DNA of 46,510 nucleotides from Flavobacteriales bacterium (GTDB lineage Bacteria; Bacteroidota; Bacteroidia; Flavobacteriales_D; Sanyastnellaceae): NCBI GenBank assembly GCA_947464415.1, contig CANHWU010000002.1, positions 1 to 46,510 of the forward strand, read 5' to 3'. Shown piece by piece: positions 9,223 to 17,904 of this stretch (position 1 is its first letter; each line of letters starts with the position of its first letter). The notes under the pieces were generated by a model. It saw only the letters and a program-made list of their open reading frames with translations, ran no database searches and was not told where the DNA came from. The position numbers and the translations under genes were made by a program.

Positions 9223-11424
9223 ATGAAAAAGACATTCATCTTTTTGTTAGTTGTTTTTTGTTACAACAATTTTTCAGCGCAATCTAGAATTGAGAAAAAG
9301 GCGGATCATTACTATGACCACTACTCATATACTTTAGCTTATAAACATTACCAGTTTGTAAAGGAGAAAAGCACATCCGTAATGAGGAAGATGGCGTTTT
9401 GTCAACAGTTTTTAGAAAATATTCCGTTGGCCGATACCCTTTGGAGAAAAGTGTGCGCGTCTAGTGACGCAAATGGAGAAGATTATTATCAGTATGCTCA
9501 AGTTTTGAAGATGTCGGGTAGATGGGAGGAAAGTGAAAAGTTTTTGAAGAAAGCTCAGTCGACTTTGAATGAAGAAGCAAAAGTCAATAAGTCTTTCCAA
9601 GCCTACGAGGAGTTAAAAAACCTTCAAAAGGACAATGGACAATATGTGATCAATGCGCTTACCATCAATACCGCAGATCAGGATTTTGCTCCTTATTTAT
9701 TGGATAGCACATTGATGTTCTCTTCTTCCCGCGATGGGGTTTTCCCGCTTAGGAATAAATGGAATGGAAACGGAAAACCATTTTTAGATTTGTTTGAGGG
9801 TAAAATCAATAGGCAAGATCAAGTGGAAACAGTCAAAAGGCGAACTAAAACTTGGAGAGGTAAGTTTCATGATGGGCCTGTAGCTTTTAATTCAAAAGGC
9901 GATTATGCTGTAGTAACCAGAAACAATGGCAATAGAAAGAATAAAGAGCTTCTAGGCCAGTTGGAATTGTTCGACACGAGGTTGGTGGAGGGTGTTTGGA
10001 GTGATTTGAAAAAAGTTGAGTTGAAGGGGTTTGAGGAATGCTCTGTGGGACATGCCTCTATCAGTAAAGATGGAAATACGATGTACTTTGTTTCAGATAA
10101 AAAGGGAGGAGCAGGGGGAACTGATGTGTATCGTGTAACTAAAAGTGCGGACGGATCGTGGGGATTGCCGGAAAATATGGGGACATCGATAAATTCGGAA
10201 GGGAATGAGCTGTTTCCTTTTGCCTATCAGGATGATTTATTGTTGTTTTCTTCAAATGGACTACCGGGCATTGGAGGTTTGGATATTTTCGTTGCCAAGA
10301 TGGATAATGGGAAGGTAAGAAAAGTAATCAATGCAGGCGCTTCGCTGAATTCGAATGGTGACGACTTCTCGATTTTTCTCAAATCAAATGAAATGAAGGG
10401 TTATTTCTCCTCCAATCGATCAGGAGGAAGGGGAAGTGATGATATATATAAAGTGACTGTTTTGACACCATGGGTGTTTGATAAAGCAATAAATATTTTG
10501 GTGAAGAACACAAAAGGAGAGCCATTGGTGAATGCTGAAGTATTGGTTAGGAATGAGAAAGGGGAGGTGATTGAGACTTTGAAAACCGATAACAAAGGGG
10601 AAGCGCATACGCTGAGCACGCATTGGGAATTGTCGCAGTTGGAATGCAACTTTCCTGAATATGAAAGTGCAGTTAAAAGCTTTGATGTAAGATCGGTGGA
10701 CAATGAGGGTTGGGTGGAGTTAGTAGCAGAAAGAATACCTCGTTTTAAAATCGTGGGTAATGTTTTGGATTTAAAATCTTCCAAAGGCCTTGAACAGGTA
10801 AAGGTAGATTTTGAAAACAAGTACTCTAATAACAGGGCATTATTGTATACAGATCAAAACGGTCAGTTTGGATTAGATGTGGAGAAGGGTCCACGAATTG
10901 GCGATAAAATAAAAGTTTCCATCAGTTGTACCAAGAAAGGTTATCTTCCTTTAGAGGAGACTTTTACTGTATCGTTGGATAAAGAAGGAGAGGTGAATAT
11001 CAATTCATTCATGGATTTGCGCTTGGAGAAAATAGAAGTTGGTAAGGATTTGGGAAAAATGTTGGATGTGAAACCTATTTATTTTGATCTTGGAAAATCA
11101 GATATTAGGCCCGATGCTGCAGCTGAGTTGGACAAGATTGTGGCGGCTATGAATGAGAATCCCACCATTGAAATTGAATTGGGTTCTCACACAGATTGCC
11201 GGGGAAGTAAAGCATCGAATGCGAAATTATCAGACGCAAGAGCGAAAGCCTCGGCGGAGTATGTTCAGTCACGCATTACCAACCCTAAGAGAATTTTCGG
11301 TAAAGGTTATGGGGAGAGCAAGCTGGTGAATGGTTGTGCTTGTGAAGGAAAAAAACCATCCACATGTACAGAAGAAGAGCATCAAGCCAATCGTCGAACG
11401 GAATTTAAAATTATCAAAATATAA
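9223..11424 (+). CDS. PorE-like OmpA-family protein (TPR, PD40 propeller, CRD, OmpA)
   Basis: This 733-residue protein begins with a signal peptide (cleavage likely after FSAQ). Helical TPR-like sequence follows (about 25-140), then PD40/WD40-type propeller repeats with FSSSRDG, YFVSDKKGGAGGTDVY and YFSSNRSGG blades (about 150-410). One or two carboxypeptidase-regulatory-like beta domains follow (about 425-600). A C-terminal OmpA peptidoglycan-binding domain (about 618-733) shows YFDLGKSDIRPDA, GSHTDCRG and NRRTEF. This is the order described for PorE, the T9SS component that links the outer-membrane complex to peptidoglycan. Many Bacteroidota carry PorE-like paralogues beside SprF-like genes, so this is more likely an adhesin-specific partner than the core PorE (inference). 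It is the last gene before a strong terminator. Confidence 0.88.
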   Translation: MKKTFIFLLVVFCYNNFSAQSRIEKKADHYYDHYSYTLAYKHYQFVKEKSTSVMRKMAFCQQFLENIPLADTLWRKVCASSDANGEDYYQYAQVLKMSGRWEESEKFLKKAQSTLNEEAKVNKSFQAYEELKNLQKDNGQYVINALTINTADQDFAPYLLDSTLMFSSSRDGVFPLRNKWNGNGKPFLDLFEGKINRQDQVETVKRRTKTWRGKFHDGPVAFNSKGDYAVVTRNNGNRKNKELLGQLELFDTRLVEGVWSDLKKVELKGFEECSVGHASISKDGNTMYFVSDKKGGAGGTDVYRVTKSADGSWGLPENMGTSINSEGNELFPFAYQDDLLLFSSNGLPGIGGLDIFVAKMDNGKVRKVINAGASLNSNGDDFSIFLKSNEMKGYFSSNRSGGRGSDDIYKVTVLTPWVFDKAINILVKNTKGEPLVNAEVLVRNEKGEVIETLKTDNKGEAHTLSTHWELSQLECNFPEYESAVKSFDVRSVDNEGWVELVAERIPRFKIVGNVLDLKSSKGLEQVKVDFENKYSNNRALLYTDQNGQFGLDVEKGPRIGDKIKVSISCTKKGYLPLEETFTVSLDKEGEVNINSFMDLRLEKIEVGKDLGKMLDVKPIYFDLGKSDIRPDAAAELDKIVAAMNENPTIEIELGSHTDCRGSKASNAKLSDARAKASAEYVQSRITNPKRIFGKGYGESKLVNGCACEGKKPSTCTEEEHQANRRTEFKIIKI

Positions 11425-11450
11425 AATTCAGCTTGCTGAGGAAATGTATA

Positions 11451-11481
11451 AAAAAGAGGACTGTTGAGTCCTCTTTTTTTT
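11451..11481. terminator. Bidirectional intrinsic terminator
   Basis: A perfect inverted repeat, AAAAAGAGGACT-GTTG-AGTCCTCTTTTT, gives a 12-bp stem and 4-base loop with A-runs and T-runs on either side. It sits between the 3' ends of the PorE-like gene (+) and the cysteine desulfurase (-), so it can end transcription from both sides. Confidence 0.9.
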
Positions 11482-12613
11482 AGTTCATGATTTCCTTTAT
11501 GATCTTTAAAGCCTCATCAACATCTTGTTGAGAGGTGTATCGGCTAAATGAAAATCTGACGCTTGCTTGGCCTGGTTGCAATGCATCGATGGCACTCAAT
11601 ACGTGGGAGCCTTTGGTAGCCCCGCTGCTACATGCACTTCCCCCTGATGCGCAAATACCCTTTAAATCTAAAAGGAATAAAAACATATCTGCATTTTCGT
11701 GAGGTGGAAAAGTGACGTTGAGTACAGTGTACAAACTTTCTTCAGACGCTGAGCAGCCATTGAACACAATGGAAGGGAAAAGCATTTGAAGATTACTTCT
11801 CATGTATTGCTTTAGATTTTGAATATGAACTTGGTGCTCTGATAAATGGGAATAAGCCAATTCTATTGCTTTTGCTAATCCAACAATGCCTGCAATGTTT
11901 TCAGTACCCCCTCGGAGTCCTCTTTCTTGCCCACCTCCAGTAATATGGGGTTGTATTTTAATACTACGATGGATATAAATGAAACCTGTTCCTTTTGGAC
12001 CATGGAATTTGTGCGCAGCTGCATTCAGCATACTGATGGGTGTTTTTTGCAAATCAAATGCATAATGCCCCATGGTCTGAACGGTATCACTATGGAATAT
12101 GGCATTGTATTTTTTACAAATTTCAGCCACCTCTTGTATAGGTAATAGGTTAGCAATCTCATTATTTCCATGCATGAGGGTAACATAGCAATTCTCCTTG
12201 TGTGCGAGCAACGCTTCAAGCTCACTCAAACTGATATTGCCATTTTCGTCTAATTTTAAAAGATGTAATTCAATTTTGCCCTGATCTCTTAGGATTTCAG
12301 CGGTTTTTATGATGGCGCTATGTTCAATGGCTGTGGTGATGATGTGTCGGCATCCTAAATCTTTCACGGCCGCATGCATGGCAAGATTGTCTGCCTCTGT
12401 TCCTCCGCTCGTGAAGTAAATTTCTGATGGAAGACAGTTGAGGGCTTTTGCAATCACTCGTCTAGAAGTCTCAATTACTGCCTTGGTTTGCCTTCCCAGG
12501 TGATGCGTGGACGATGGGTTTCCATAGTGATCTCTAAGGTAGGGCACCATCGCCTCAAAAACTTCAGGGGCAATGGCGGTGGTTGCAGCATTGTCTAAAT
12601 AAATACTTTTCAT
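11480..12613 (-). CDS. Cysteine desulfurase (IscS/NifS family)
   Basis: This 377-residue PLP enzyme of aminotransferase class V takes sulfur from L-cysteine for Fe-S clusters or tRNA thiolation. Visible motifs are YLDNAATT at the N-terminus, TSGGTEADN (about 68-76), the HSDTVQTMGH cofactor-binding stretch, AAHKFHGPKG with the Schiff-base lysine K202, and SGGSACSSG with the catalytic C328 on the flexible loop. The length is slightly shorter than IscS (about 400), nearer the NifS-like branch. The start ATG overlaps the stop of the upstream glmM-like gene by 4 bp (ATGA), so the two are cotranscribed. No IscU or Suf partner is in the window, so the exact pathway is open. Confidence 0.93.
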   Translation of the reverse strand: MKSIYLDNAATTAIAPEVFEAMVPYLRDHYGNPSSTHHLGRQTKAVIETSRRVIAKALNCLPSEIYFTSGGTEADNLAMHAAVKDLGCRHIITTAIEHSAIIKTAEILRDQGKIELHLLKLDENGNISLSELEALLAHKENCYVTLMHGNNEIANLLPIQEVAEICKKYNAIFHSDTVQTMGHYAFDLQKTPISMLNAAAHKFHGPKGTGFIYIHRSIKIQPHITGGGQERGLRGGTENIAGIVGLAKAIELAYSHLSEHQVHIQNLKQYMRSNLQMLFPSIVFNGCSASEESLYTVLNVTFPPHENADMFLFLLDLKGICASGGSACSSGATKGSHVLSAIDALQPGQASVRFSFSRYTSQQDVDEALKIIKEIMN

Positions 12614-13995
12614 TGAATCGAAATATCATTGATTTTTTGAATCCAATTCTCTGCCATTTTATCGGCAAGAGATTGCGATTGAGCTTCTGTGTATATTCTG
12701 ATAATAGGCTCAGTGTTGCTTCTGCGGAGATGTACCCAATAATCTGGGTAGTCTATTTTTACACCATCTGTTAGGTTGATATTGTCATTGGAATGCGCAT
12801 CAGCCAATGCCGCTAAAATCTTTTCTGAAGGTTTAGTGGGATCTAAATCAACTTTTTTCTTTCCCATGTAATACTGAGGATAAGTGTTTTTAAGTTCTGA
12901 CATGGTTAAAGACATTTCACAATAGTGGCTCAGAAAAAGGGCTATGCCTACCAATGCATCTCGACCATAATGTAAGTCTGGTACAATGATTCCTCCATTT
13001 CCTTCTCCACCAATTACGGCATTCACTTGTTTCATTTTTTCAACCACATTTACTTCTCCTACCGCGGCTGCGAAATATTCTCCTCCATGTTTTTCGGTAA
13101 TATCTTTAAGCGCCCGCGTAGAGCTCAAATTGGAAACTGTGTTTCCCTTTTTATATTTTAATACATAATCTGCAATGGCCACCAATGAATATTCTTCCCC
13201 GAATAGCTCGCCGTTTTCATCGATAAACGCGAGTCGATCTACATCAGGATCTACCACAATTCCCATATCAGCATTCTTTTGCTTTACTATCAAGCAAGTT
13301 TCTTGCAGATGCTCTGCCAAAGGCTCAGGGTTGTGAGCAAAATGACCCGTGGGTTCTGCATTGATAACAAAGACTTCTTCTACTCCTAGAGCATTTAATA
13401 ACAACGGAACAAAAATGGCTCCAGAAGAATTGATTCCATCTACCACTATCTTTAGTTTTTTAATGGCTATCAATTCCTTTTTGACCAGAGGCATCGATAA
13501 AATAGGACCGAGATGGAAATCAAAATCTTTTTGTTTTTGAACCTTACCAAGCTCCATAACGGAAGCAAATTCTACCCCTTTCTCGGCAAGGGACAAAACA
13601 TTTTGGCCCATTTCTGCAGAAATGAACTCCCCTTTTTCATTGAGCAACTTCAAGGCATTCCACTGGGCAGGATTATGGCTTGCCGTTAAAATGATTCCGG
13701 CCTGAGCTTGGTAGTGAACCACTGCCATTTCTACAGTTGGGGTGGTGGATAATCCCAAATCAATGACATGAGCGCCCATCGCGATCAAGGTATTGGAAGC
13801 CAGTTGGGCAATCATCTCGCCAGAAATACGAGCATCTCTGCCAATGATAATGGTGATTTCTTTTCGTTGATTTTTTTCTTGGTGGACTGCGCAAAATGCT
13901 GAGCAGAATTTAACTACATCCAACGGAGTTAAATTGTCTCCGGGTAGGCCTCCTATGGTACCGCGGATTCCAGATATGGATTTAATCAGTGTCAT
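12610..13995 (-). CDS. glmM: Phosphoglucosamine mutase / phosphomannomutase family
   Basis: This 461-residue alpha-D-phosphohexomutase has all four active-site elements: TASHNP with the phosphoserine S106, the metal loop DPDVDR (249-254), the sugar loop GEGNGG, and the phosphate-binding SNTEPIIRIY near the C-terminus. Bacteroidota proteins that start MTLIKSISGIRGT are generally taken as GlmM (glucosamine-6-P to glucosamine-1-P, for UDP-GlcNAc and peptidoglycan), but the sequence alone does not exclude phosphomannomutase or phosphoglucomutase activity. It is first gene of a two-gene operon with the cysteine desulfurase. A TATATTTG -7 box lies 11 bp upstream of the ATG. Confidence 0.85.
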   Translation of the reverse strand: MTLIKSISGIRGTIGGLPGDNLTPLDVVKFCSAFCAVHQEKNQRKEITIIIGRDARISGEMIAQLASNTLIAMGAHVIDLGLSTTPTVEMAVVHYQAQAGIILTASHNPAQWNALKLLNEKGEFISAEMGQNVLSLAEKGVEFASVMELGKVQKQKDFDFHLGPILSMPLVKKELIAIKKLKIVVDGINSSGAIFVPLLLNALGVEEVFVINAEPTGHFAHNPEPLAEHLQETCLIVKQKNADMGIVVDPDVDRLAFIDENGELFGEEYSLVAIADYVLKYKKGNTVSNLSSTRALKDITEKHGGEYFAAAVGEVNVVEKMKQVNAVIGGEGNGGIIVPDLHYGRDALVGIALFLSHYCEMSLTMSELKNTYPQYYMGKKKVDLDPTKPSEKILAALADAHSNDNINLTDGVKIDYPDYWVHLRRSNTEPIIRIYTEAQSQSLADKMAENWIQKINDISIQ

Positions 13996-14006
13996 AAATT
14001 AGATTC

Positions 14007-14014
14007 CAAATATA
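14007..14014 (-). promoter_or_regulatory. -7 element TATATTTG upstream of the mutase operon
   Basis: On the minus strand TATATTTG matches the Bacteroidota consensus TAnnTTTG exactly and ends 11 bp before the mutase ATG, implying a very short leader. No clear -33 TTG was seen. Confidence 0.6.
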
Positions 14015-14020
14015 AGCTGA

Positions 14021-14049
14021 TTGGGGAAAGGGAAAAAACTTTACCTTTC
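14021..14049 (+). promoter_or_regulatory. Probable promoter TTG-N18-TACCTTTC for the mltF-like operon
   Basis: TTG at 14021-14023 is followed after 18 bp by TACCTTTC (14042-14049), one mismatch from TAnnTTTG, 8 bp before the ATG at 14058. The spacing suits a Bacteroidota housekeeping promoter. Confidence 0.5.
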
Positions 14050-14057
14050 GTCCGAAA

Positions 14058-15491
14058 ATGAATAAAAAAAGTACATTATTTGTTCATCCCGTGAAGTGGT
14101 GTTTTATACATCTGCTCATTTTTGTTTTTTACGCGTGCTCGACGAACATTCCGGACGATAAAAAAAACGCGGACTGGGATGGTATTCAAAGTAGAGATAC
14201 ATTGGTGGTGCTCACTGAGAACAGCGCCTCCACTTATTTTCAATTTGGTGACCAAGCATTAGGTTTTGATTTTGAATTGATAAAATCGTTTGCGAAGGAG
14301 CAACAATTGCATCTGAAAATTAAAATCGTAGATGATGTGGACTCCATGTTTCGAATGCTTGGTAACGATCAAGCGGATATTATTTGTTCTAATCTTACTT
14401 ATACTGCTCTGAGAGATAGTTTTGCAGATTTTACCCAACCCATTTATGCCACGCGTCAGGTATTGGTCCAACGGGCCTTTGATATTGAAAGGCCGAAACA
14501 GAAATTTCCCATCATAAAGGATACTTCAGAACTGCATAACCTAATGATTTCTATACATGGTTATTCTGTTTTTCATGAGCGAATGAAAGAATTAGAGAGG
14601 AATTTAGGATCGTCTTTGTTGCTCCACATTGTGCCGGGAAGCTATTCAACGGATGATCTAGTTCGCTTAGTTTCAGAAGGAAAACTAGCGGCTACTGTAT
14701 CTGATGAAAGTTTGATGGGAATACTGTCAGAGGATTATCCCAATTTAGACTATCATTTGGAAATTTCAAGGCCACAGCCCATCTGTTGGGCGTTCAGAAA
14801 TAACTCTCCAAAAATGAAACAAGTTTTAGATGAGTGGTTGTCTAAGGAAGCAACAAAAATCAAGGTGAATCAATTGAGAAAAAAGTATTTTAAAGTAAAT
14901 ACCACCTCAATTGTGCATAGTCACACTTCTCTTGTTTTGCCAAGAATAAAGGGAAGTACTATATCTCCCTTTGATGATTACTTCAGAAGCGCGGCCAAAG
15001 AGGTGGGTTGGGACTGGAAGTTATTGGCCGCACTCGCTTACCAAGAGAGTAGGTTTGATTCCAACGCGGTGAGCAGACATGGCGCGTTTGGTGTGATGCA
15101 ATTAATGCCTGAATCAGCCTCTAAATTTGGTTGTGATTCATTGGATCTTGTCCAAGGAAATATCCAAGCGGCAGCGAAATTGTTGCAAGAATTGGATCGA
15201 AGTCTTTTGAGACGAGTGCGCAATAGAGAGGAAAGGTTGAAATTTGTTTTAGCAGCTTACAATGCAGGTCTTGGTCATGTACAAGATGCGATGCAAATTG
15301 CACGAAAATTGAATCAACCCGATTCGATTTGGTACCAAAATGTCGAGAATACCTTACTTTTAAAGTCTCAAAAAGAATATTATTCTTTGGAAGGGGTTAG
15401 AAATGGATATTGCCGATGTCATGAGACCTATCACTTTGTGTATAGGGTTCTGAGTTATTACGATCATTTTAAAACAATGAACATTCAATGA
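14058..15491 (+). CDS. Membrane-bound lytic transglycosylase, MltF-like
   Basis: This 477-residue protein has an N-terminal hydrophobic segment with a lipobox-like FVFYACS, so it is probably a lipoprotein. The first half (about 45-270) is a type-3 solute-binding domain (GFDFELIKSFA; LVRLVSEGKLAATVSDES). The second half is an SLT lysozyme-like domain: AALAYQESRFDSNAVS with catalytic E330, HGAFGVMQLMP, and AAYNAGLGHVQDA. This domain pair is diagnostic of MltF, which cleaves peptidoglycan to 1,6-anhydro ends; the solute-binding domain is regulatory in the known enzyme. It leads a chain of four genes, overlapping the next by 4 bp (ATGA), suggesting co-regulated envelope functions. Confidence 0.92.
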   Translation: MNKKSTLFVHPVKWCFIHLLIFVFYACSTNIPDDKKNADWDGIQSRDTLVVLTENSASTYFQFGDQALGFDFELIKSFAKEQQLHLKIKIVDDVDSMFRMLGNDQADIICSNLTYTALRDSFADFTQPIYATRQVLVQRAFDIERPKQKFPIIKDTSELHNLMISIHGYSVFHERMKELERNLGSSLLLHIVPGSYSTDDLVRLVSEGKLAATVSDESLMGILSEDYPNLDYHLEISRPQPICWAFRNNSPKMKQVLDEWLSKEATKIKVNQLRKKYFKVNTTSIVHSHTSLVLPRIKGSTISPFDDYFRSAAKEVGWDWKLLAALAYQESRFDSNAVSRHGAFGVMQLMPESASKFGCDSLDLVQGNIQAAAKLLQELDRSLLRRVRNREERLKFVLAAYNAGLGHVQDAMQIARKLNQPDSIWYQNVENTLLLKSQKEYYSLEGVRNGYCRCHETYHFVYRVLSYYDHFKTMNIQ

Positions 15492-16126
15492 AACAGGTGA
15501 ACATATTTCCCTTAATCGCTTTATTTTTTTTAATGTCTGGATGTGATAGACAAGAGTCTAATTGGTGGATCAAAGGGCAGATTAAAAATGACTTGAATGG
15601 TGCCGTTATGAATGGAATCACCATCAGAGCCGAAGTCAAGAAGTTGCAATCAGGGGTGTATAATGATATCATTTCTACCGTTTCTGAAGACCAAACGGAT
15701 GGGGAGGGTCAATTTGAATTGAGTTGGAAGCGAGAGAATATTTCCTTTTGCCGATTAGTGGCAAGTAAATCGCAATACTTCGATGCTATCGTGGAAGTTA
15801 GTCCTGATGATATGCGTCCGGGTGAACCATTTGTGCAAAATGTACACATGACTCCACGATCCGATGTATTGATTAACCTGTCCTCAAGTGATCCAAGTGC
15901 GTTGATTAAATTCAGTGTTTTTTCAGCCGATGATTTTTGTAGTTGCAATGACGAAGCGGAATACGAGGTGGTGGGTTTGGTAGATACTACCATCGCATGC
16001 ATGACAGGTGGAGGTAAGTGGTTGAAGTATCAAATTCAAGCTTTTGGCTCTGGAGGGAATGTTTATCACCTAGATAGCGTATTTTGCGAACCATTTGTAA
16101 CGACACAAATTCAATATTCATACTGA
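15488..16126 (+). CDS. Hypothetical lipoprotein
   Basis: The 212-residue product has a short hydrophobic signal and lipobox (FLMSGC, then DRQ), so it is a likely lipoprotein. The body reads as beta-rich: an N-terminal part with the look of a carboxypeptidase-regulatory/transthyretin-like fold (KGQIKNDLNGAVMNGITIRA... DGEGQFELSW), then a second beta segment with a C-x-C pair (DDFCSCND) and further cysteines. I do not recognise a family for the second half. It overlaps the mltF-like gene by 4 bp and the next gene by 1 bp (TGATG), so it is translationally coupled to both. A role at the cell envelope is inferred only from the lipobox and neighbours. Confidence 0.75.
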   Translation: MKQVNIFPLIALFFLMSGCDRQESNWWIKGQIKNDLNGAVMNGITIRAEVKKLQSGVYNDIISTVSEDQTDGEGQFELSWKRENISFCRLVASKSQYFDAIVEVSPDDMRPGEPFVQNVHMTPRSDVLINLSSSDPSALIKFSVFSADDFCSCNDEAEYEVVGLVDTTIACMTGGGKWLKYQIQAFGSGGNVYHLDSVFCEPFVTTQIQYSY

Positions 16127-17904
16127 TGAAAAAGTTATTTATTTTTTTAGTTGCTGCATTTCATTTTCAACTGCAAGCTCAAGATTTGCCTGTTGGATTC
16201 ACTAATGAAGAATGGGATGCCTTGATGCATGGCCAATATTTAGTAGAGCATAATGGAAGTAGAGGAATAGCCACACCACCCCCTAATTCTAATATCCGTT
16301 GTATGGCGGAGTGGGAGGAAATCCAGTGTCTCACCATTGCTTGGATTTCTTATCCTACCATATTAAAGCAAATTGTTGCCAATGCGAAAAGCCAAACAAG
16401 AGTGATCATTCTTTCCGAGGATGTAGCCGCTACAGAGGCGTATTTACTGGCCAATAATGCAGGTGGGCCTGCGCTTGCTAACCTTGACAACGTGACGATA
16501 CTCGATGCTAGTTTTGATTCGGTATGGATGAGAGATTATGCGGCTAATCCCGCTTACGGAAATGAAGTGGACAGTTTGGTATTAGTAGATTGGATTTATA
16601 ATCGACCTACCCGACCCAATGACGATGCTTCACCAGAATATATCGCAACAGAATTAGGCATTCCGCTCTATGAAATGACAGTGGCGCCAGAGGATCTCGT
16701 CAATACAGGCGGAAATTGGATGAGTGATGGATTTGGTACCGCCTTCGCTTCCAACCTGATATTAGAGGAAAATGCGGTGGGCAATCCATATGGAGTGACA
16801 GCTAAATCTGAAGCAGCTATAGATGGTATTGTAAATGATTACCTTGGAATAGACCGTTACATTAAGATGCCGACGCTTCCCTATGATGGCATTCATCATA
16901 TTGATATGCACATGAAATTATTAGATGAAGAAACTTTGTTGGTGGGAGAATATCCCGAAGGGATTTCTGATGGACCTCAAATCAATGCCAACATCGAGTA
17001 TATTTTATCTAATTTTCAATCAAAATGGAATACTCCATATAGAGTAATTCGCATTCCCATGCCTAACTCCACAGGGGGTAATTGGCCCAGTAACGGCGCC
17101 TCCTATCGCACCTATACGAATGCAGTATTTGTCAATAAAATGGTGATTTTACCACTATACCGAACTCAATACGACACCACGGCCTTGCGCATTTGGAATG
17201 AAGCTTTACCCGGTTTTGAAATTGTGGGGATTGACTGTGATAACAGTACAGACAATATCATCGCGGCCAGCGGAGCCATTCATTGCATCACACATAGTGT
17301 TGGAGTGGAAGATCCTCTTTTGATTTCCCATCAATCTTTAACCGATACTGATAATACCATGGATCCTTATTCGGTAGTAGCATACATGAATCATAGAAGT
17401 GGTATTTCACAAGCTAAGTTGTATTGGAAGACCACTCTTACGGGTGCTTATTCAGAAGTGAGTATGGTGAGTATGGGAGGAAATAATTGGCAAGGTTTTA
17501 TTCCCGCTCAACCGGCGGGAACGCGTATTTATTATTATGTGGAAGGTATTGCCAACGCCGGTAAAGTGCAAGTGCGTCCGATGGCGGCGCCGCAGGGGTA
17601 CTGGCATTTTGATGTCGTGGATCAGTTGGTAAATACCAATGAATTGGTGTTGTTAGAAACTAAAGTTTTTCCGAATCCAGCTTCAGCATTGACTTGTTTG
17701 CGATTACAGTCTTCTTACAACACGGAGGCTCAAATCAAGCTCATGGATGTGATGGGCAGAGAAGTTTTGGTCTTGTGGAACGGTGATATTGCAATTGGGG
17801 AGAAGCAGATTTTCTTTGATGTGACGGATATACCTACAGGAAGTTATCACATTGTCATCACTCATCAAGGGGGCATTCAGCATCAAAATTTGATTGTGAG
17901 ATAA
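16126..17904 (+). CDS. Secreted PPAD-like (peptidyl)arginine deiminase with T9SS sorting domain
   Basis: I choose ATG 16126 (TGATG overlap with the previous stop), which gives a clean signal peptide (MKKLFIFLVAAFHFQLQAQ); the track start at 16084 adds 14 unlikely residues. The 592-residue product belongs to the PAD_porph guanidine-group-modifying superfamily. Visible active-site candidates are D137 in WMRDYA, H258-I-D260 in GIHHIDMHMK, an Asn in the NSTGGNW region, and nucleophile C387 in SGAIHCITH. An Ig-like domain (about 425-510) follows, then a type-A T9SS tail (FPNPAS...MDVMGREV...IPTGSYHIV). This is the architecture of Porphyromonas PPAD. Agmatine deiminases share the fold but are normally cytosolic without the last two domains. 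Substrate (peptidyl-Arg or small guanidine) is not decided. Confidence 0.88.
   Translation: MKKLFIFLVAAFHFQLQAQDLPVGFTNEEWDALMHGQYLVEHNGSRGIATPPPNSNIRCMAEWEEIQCLTIAWISYPTILKQIVANAKSQTRVIILSEDVAATEAYLLANNAGGPALANLDNVTILDASFDSVWMRDYAANPAYGNEVDSLVLVDWIYNRPTRPNDDASPEYIATELGIPLYEMTVAPEDLVNTGGNWMSDGFGTAFASNLILEENAVGNPYGVTAKSEAAIDGIVNDYLGIDRYIKMPTLPYDGIHHIDMHMKLLDEETLLVGEYPEGISDGPQINANIEYILSNFQSKWNTPYRVIRIPMPNSTGGNWPSNGASYRTYTNAVFVNKMVILPLYRTQYDTTALRIWNEALPGFEIVGIDCDNSTDNIIAASGAIHCITHSVGVEDPLLISHQSLTDTDNTMDPYSVVAYMNHRSGISQAKLYWKTTLTGAYSEVSMVSMGGNNWQGFIPAQPAGTRIYYYVEGIANAGKVQVRPMAAPQGYWHFDVVDQLVNTNELVLLETKVFPNPASALTCLRLQSSYNTEAQIKLMDVMGREVLVLWNGDIAIGEKQIFFDVTDIPTGSYHIVITHQGGIQHQNLIVR

Noticed and set aside
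16084-16125. Upstream start of the deiminase ORF
   Set aside because: It lies within the preceding lipoprotein gene and would bury the signal peptide; ATG 16126 fits better.
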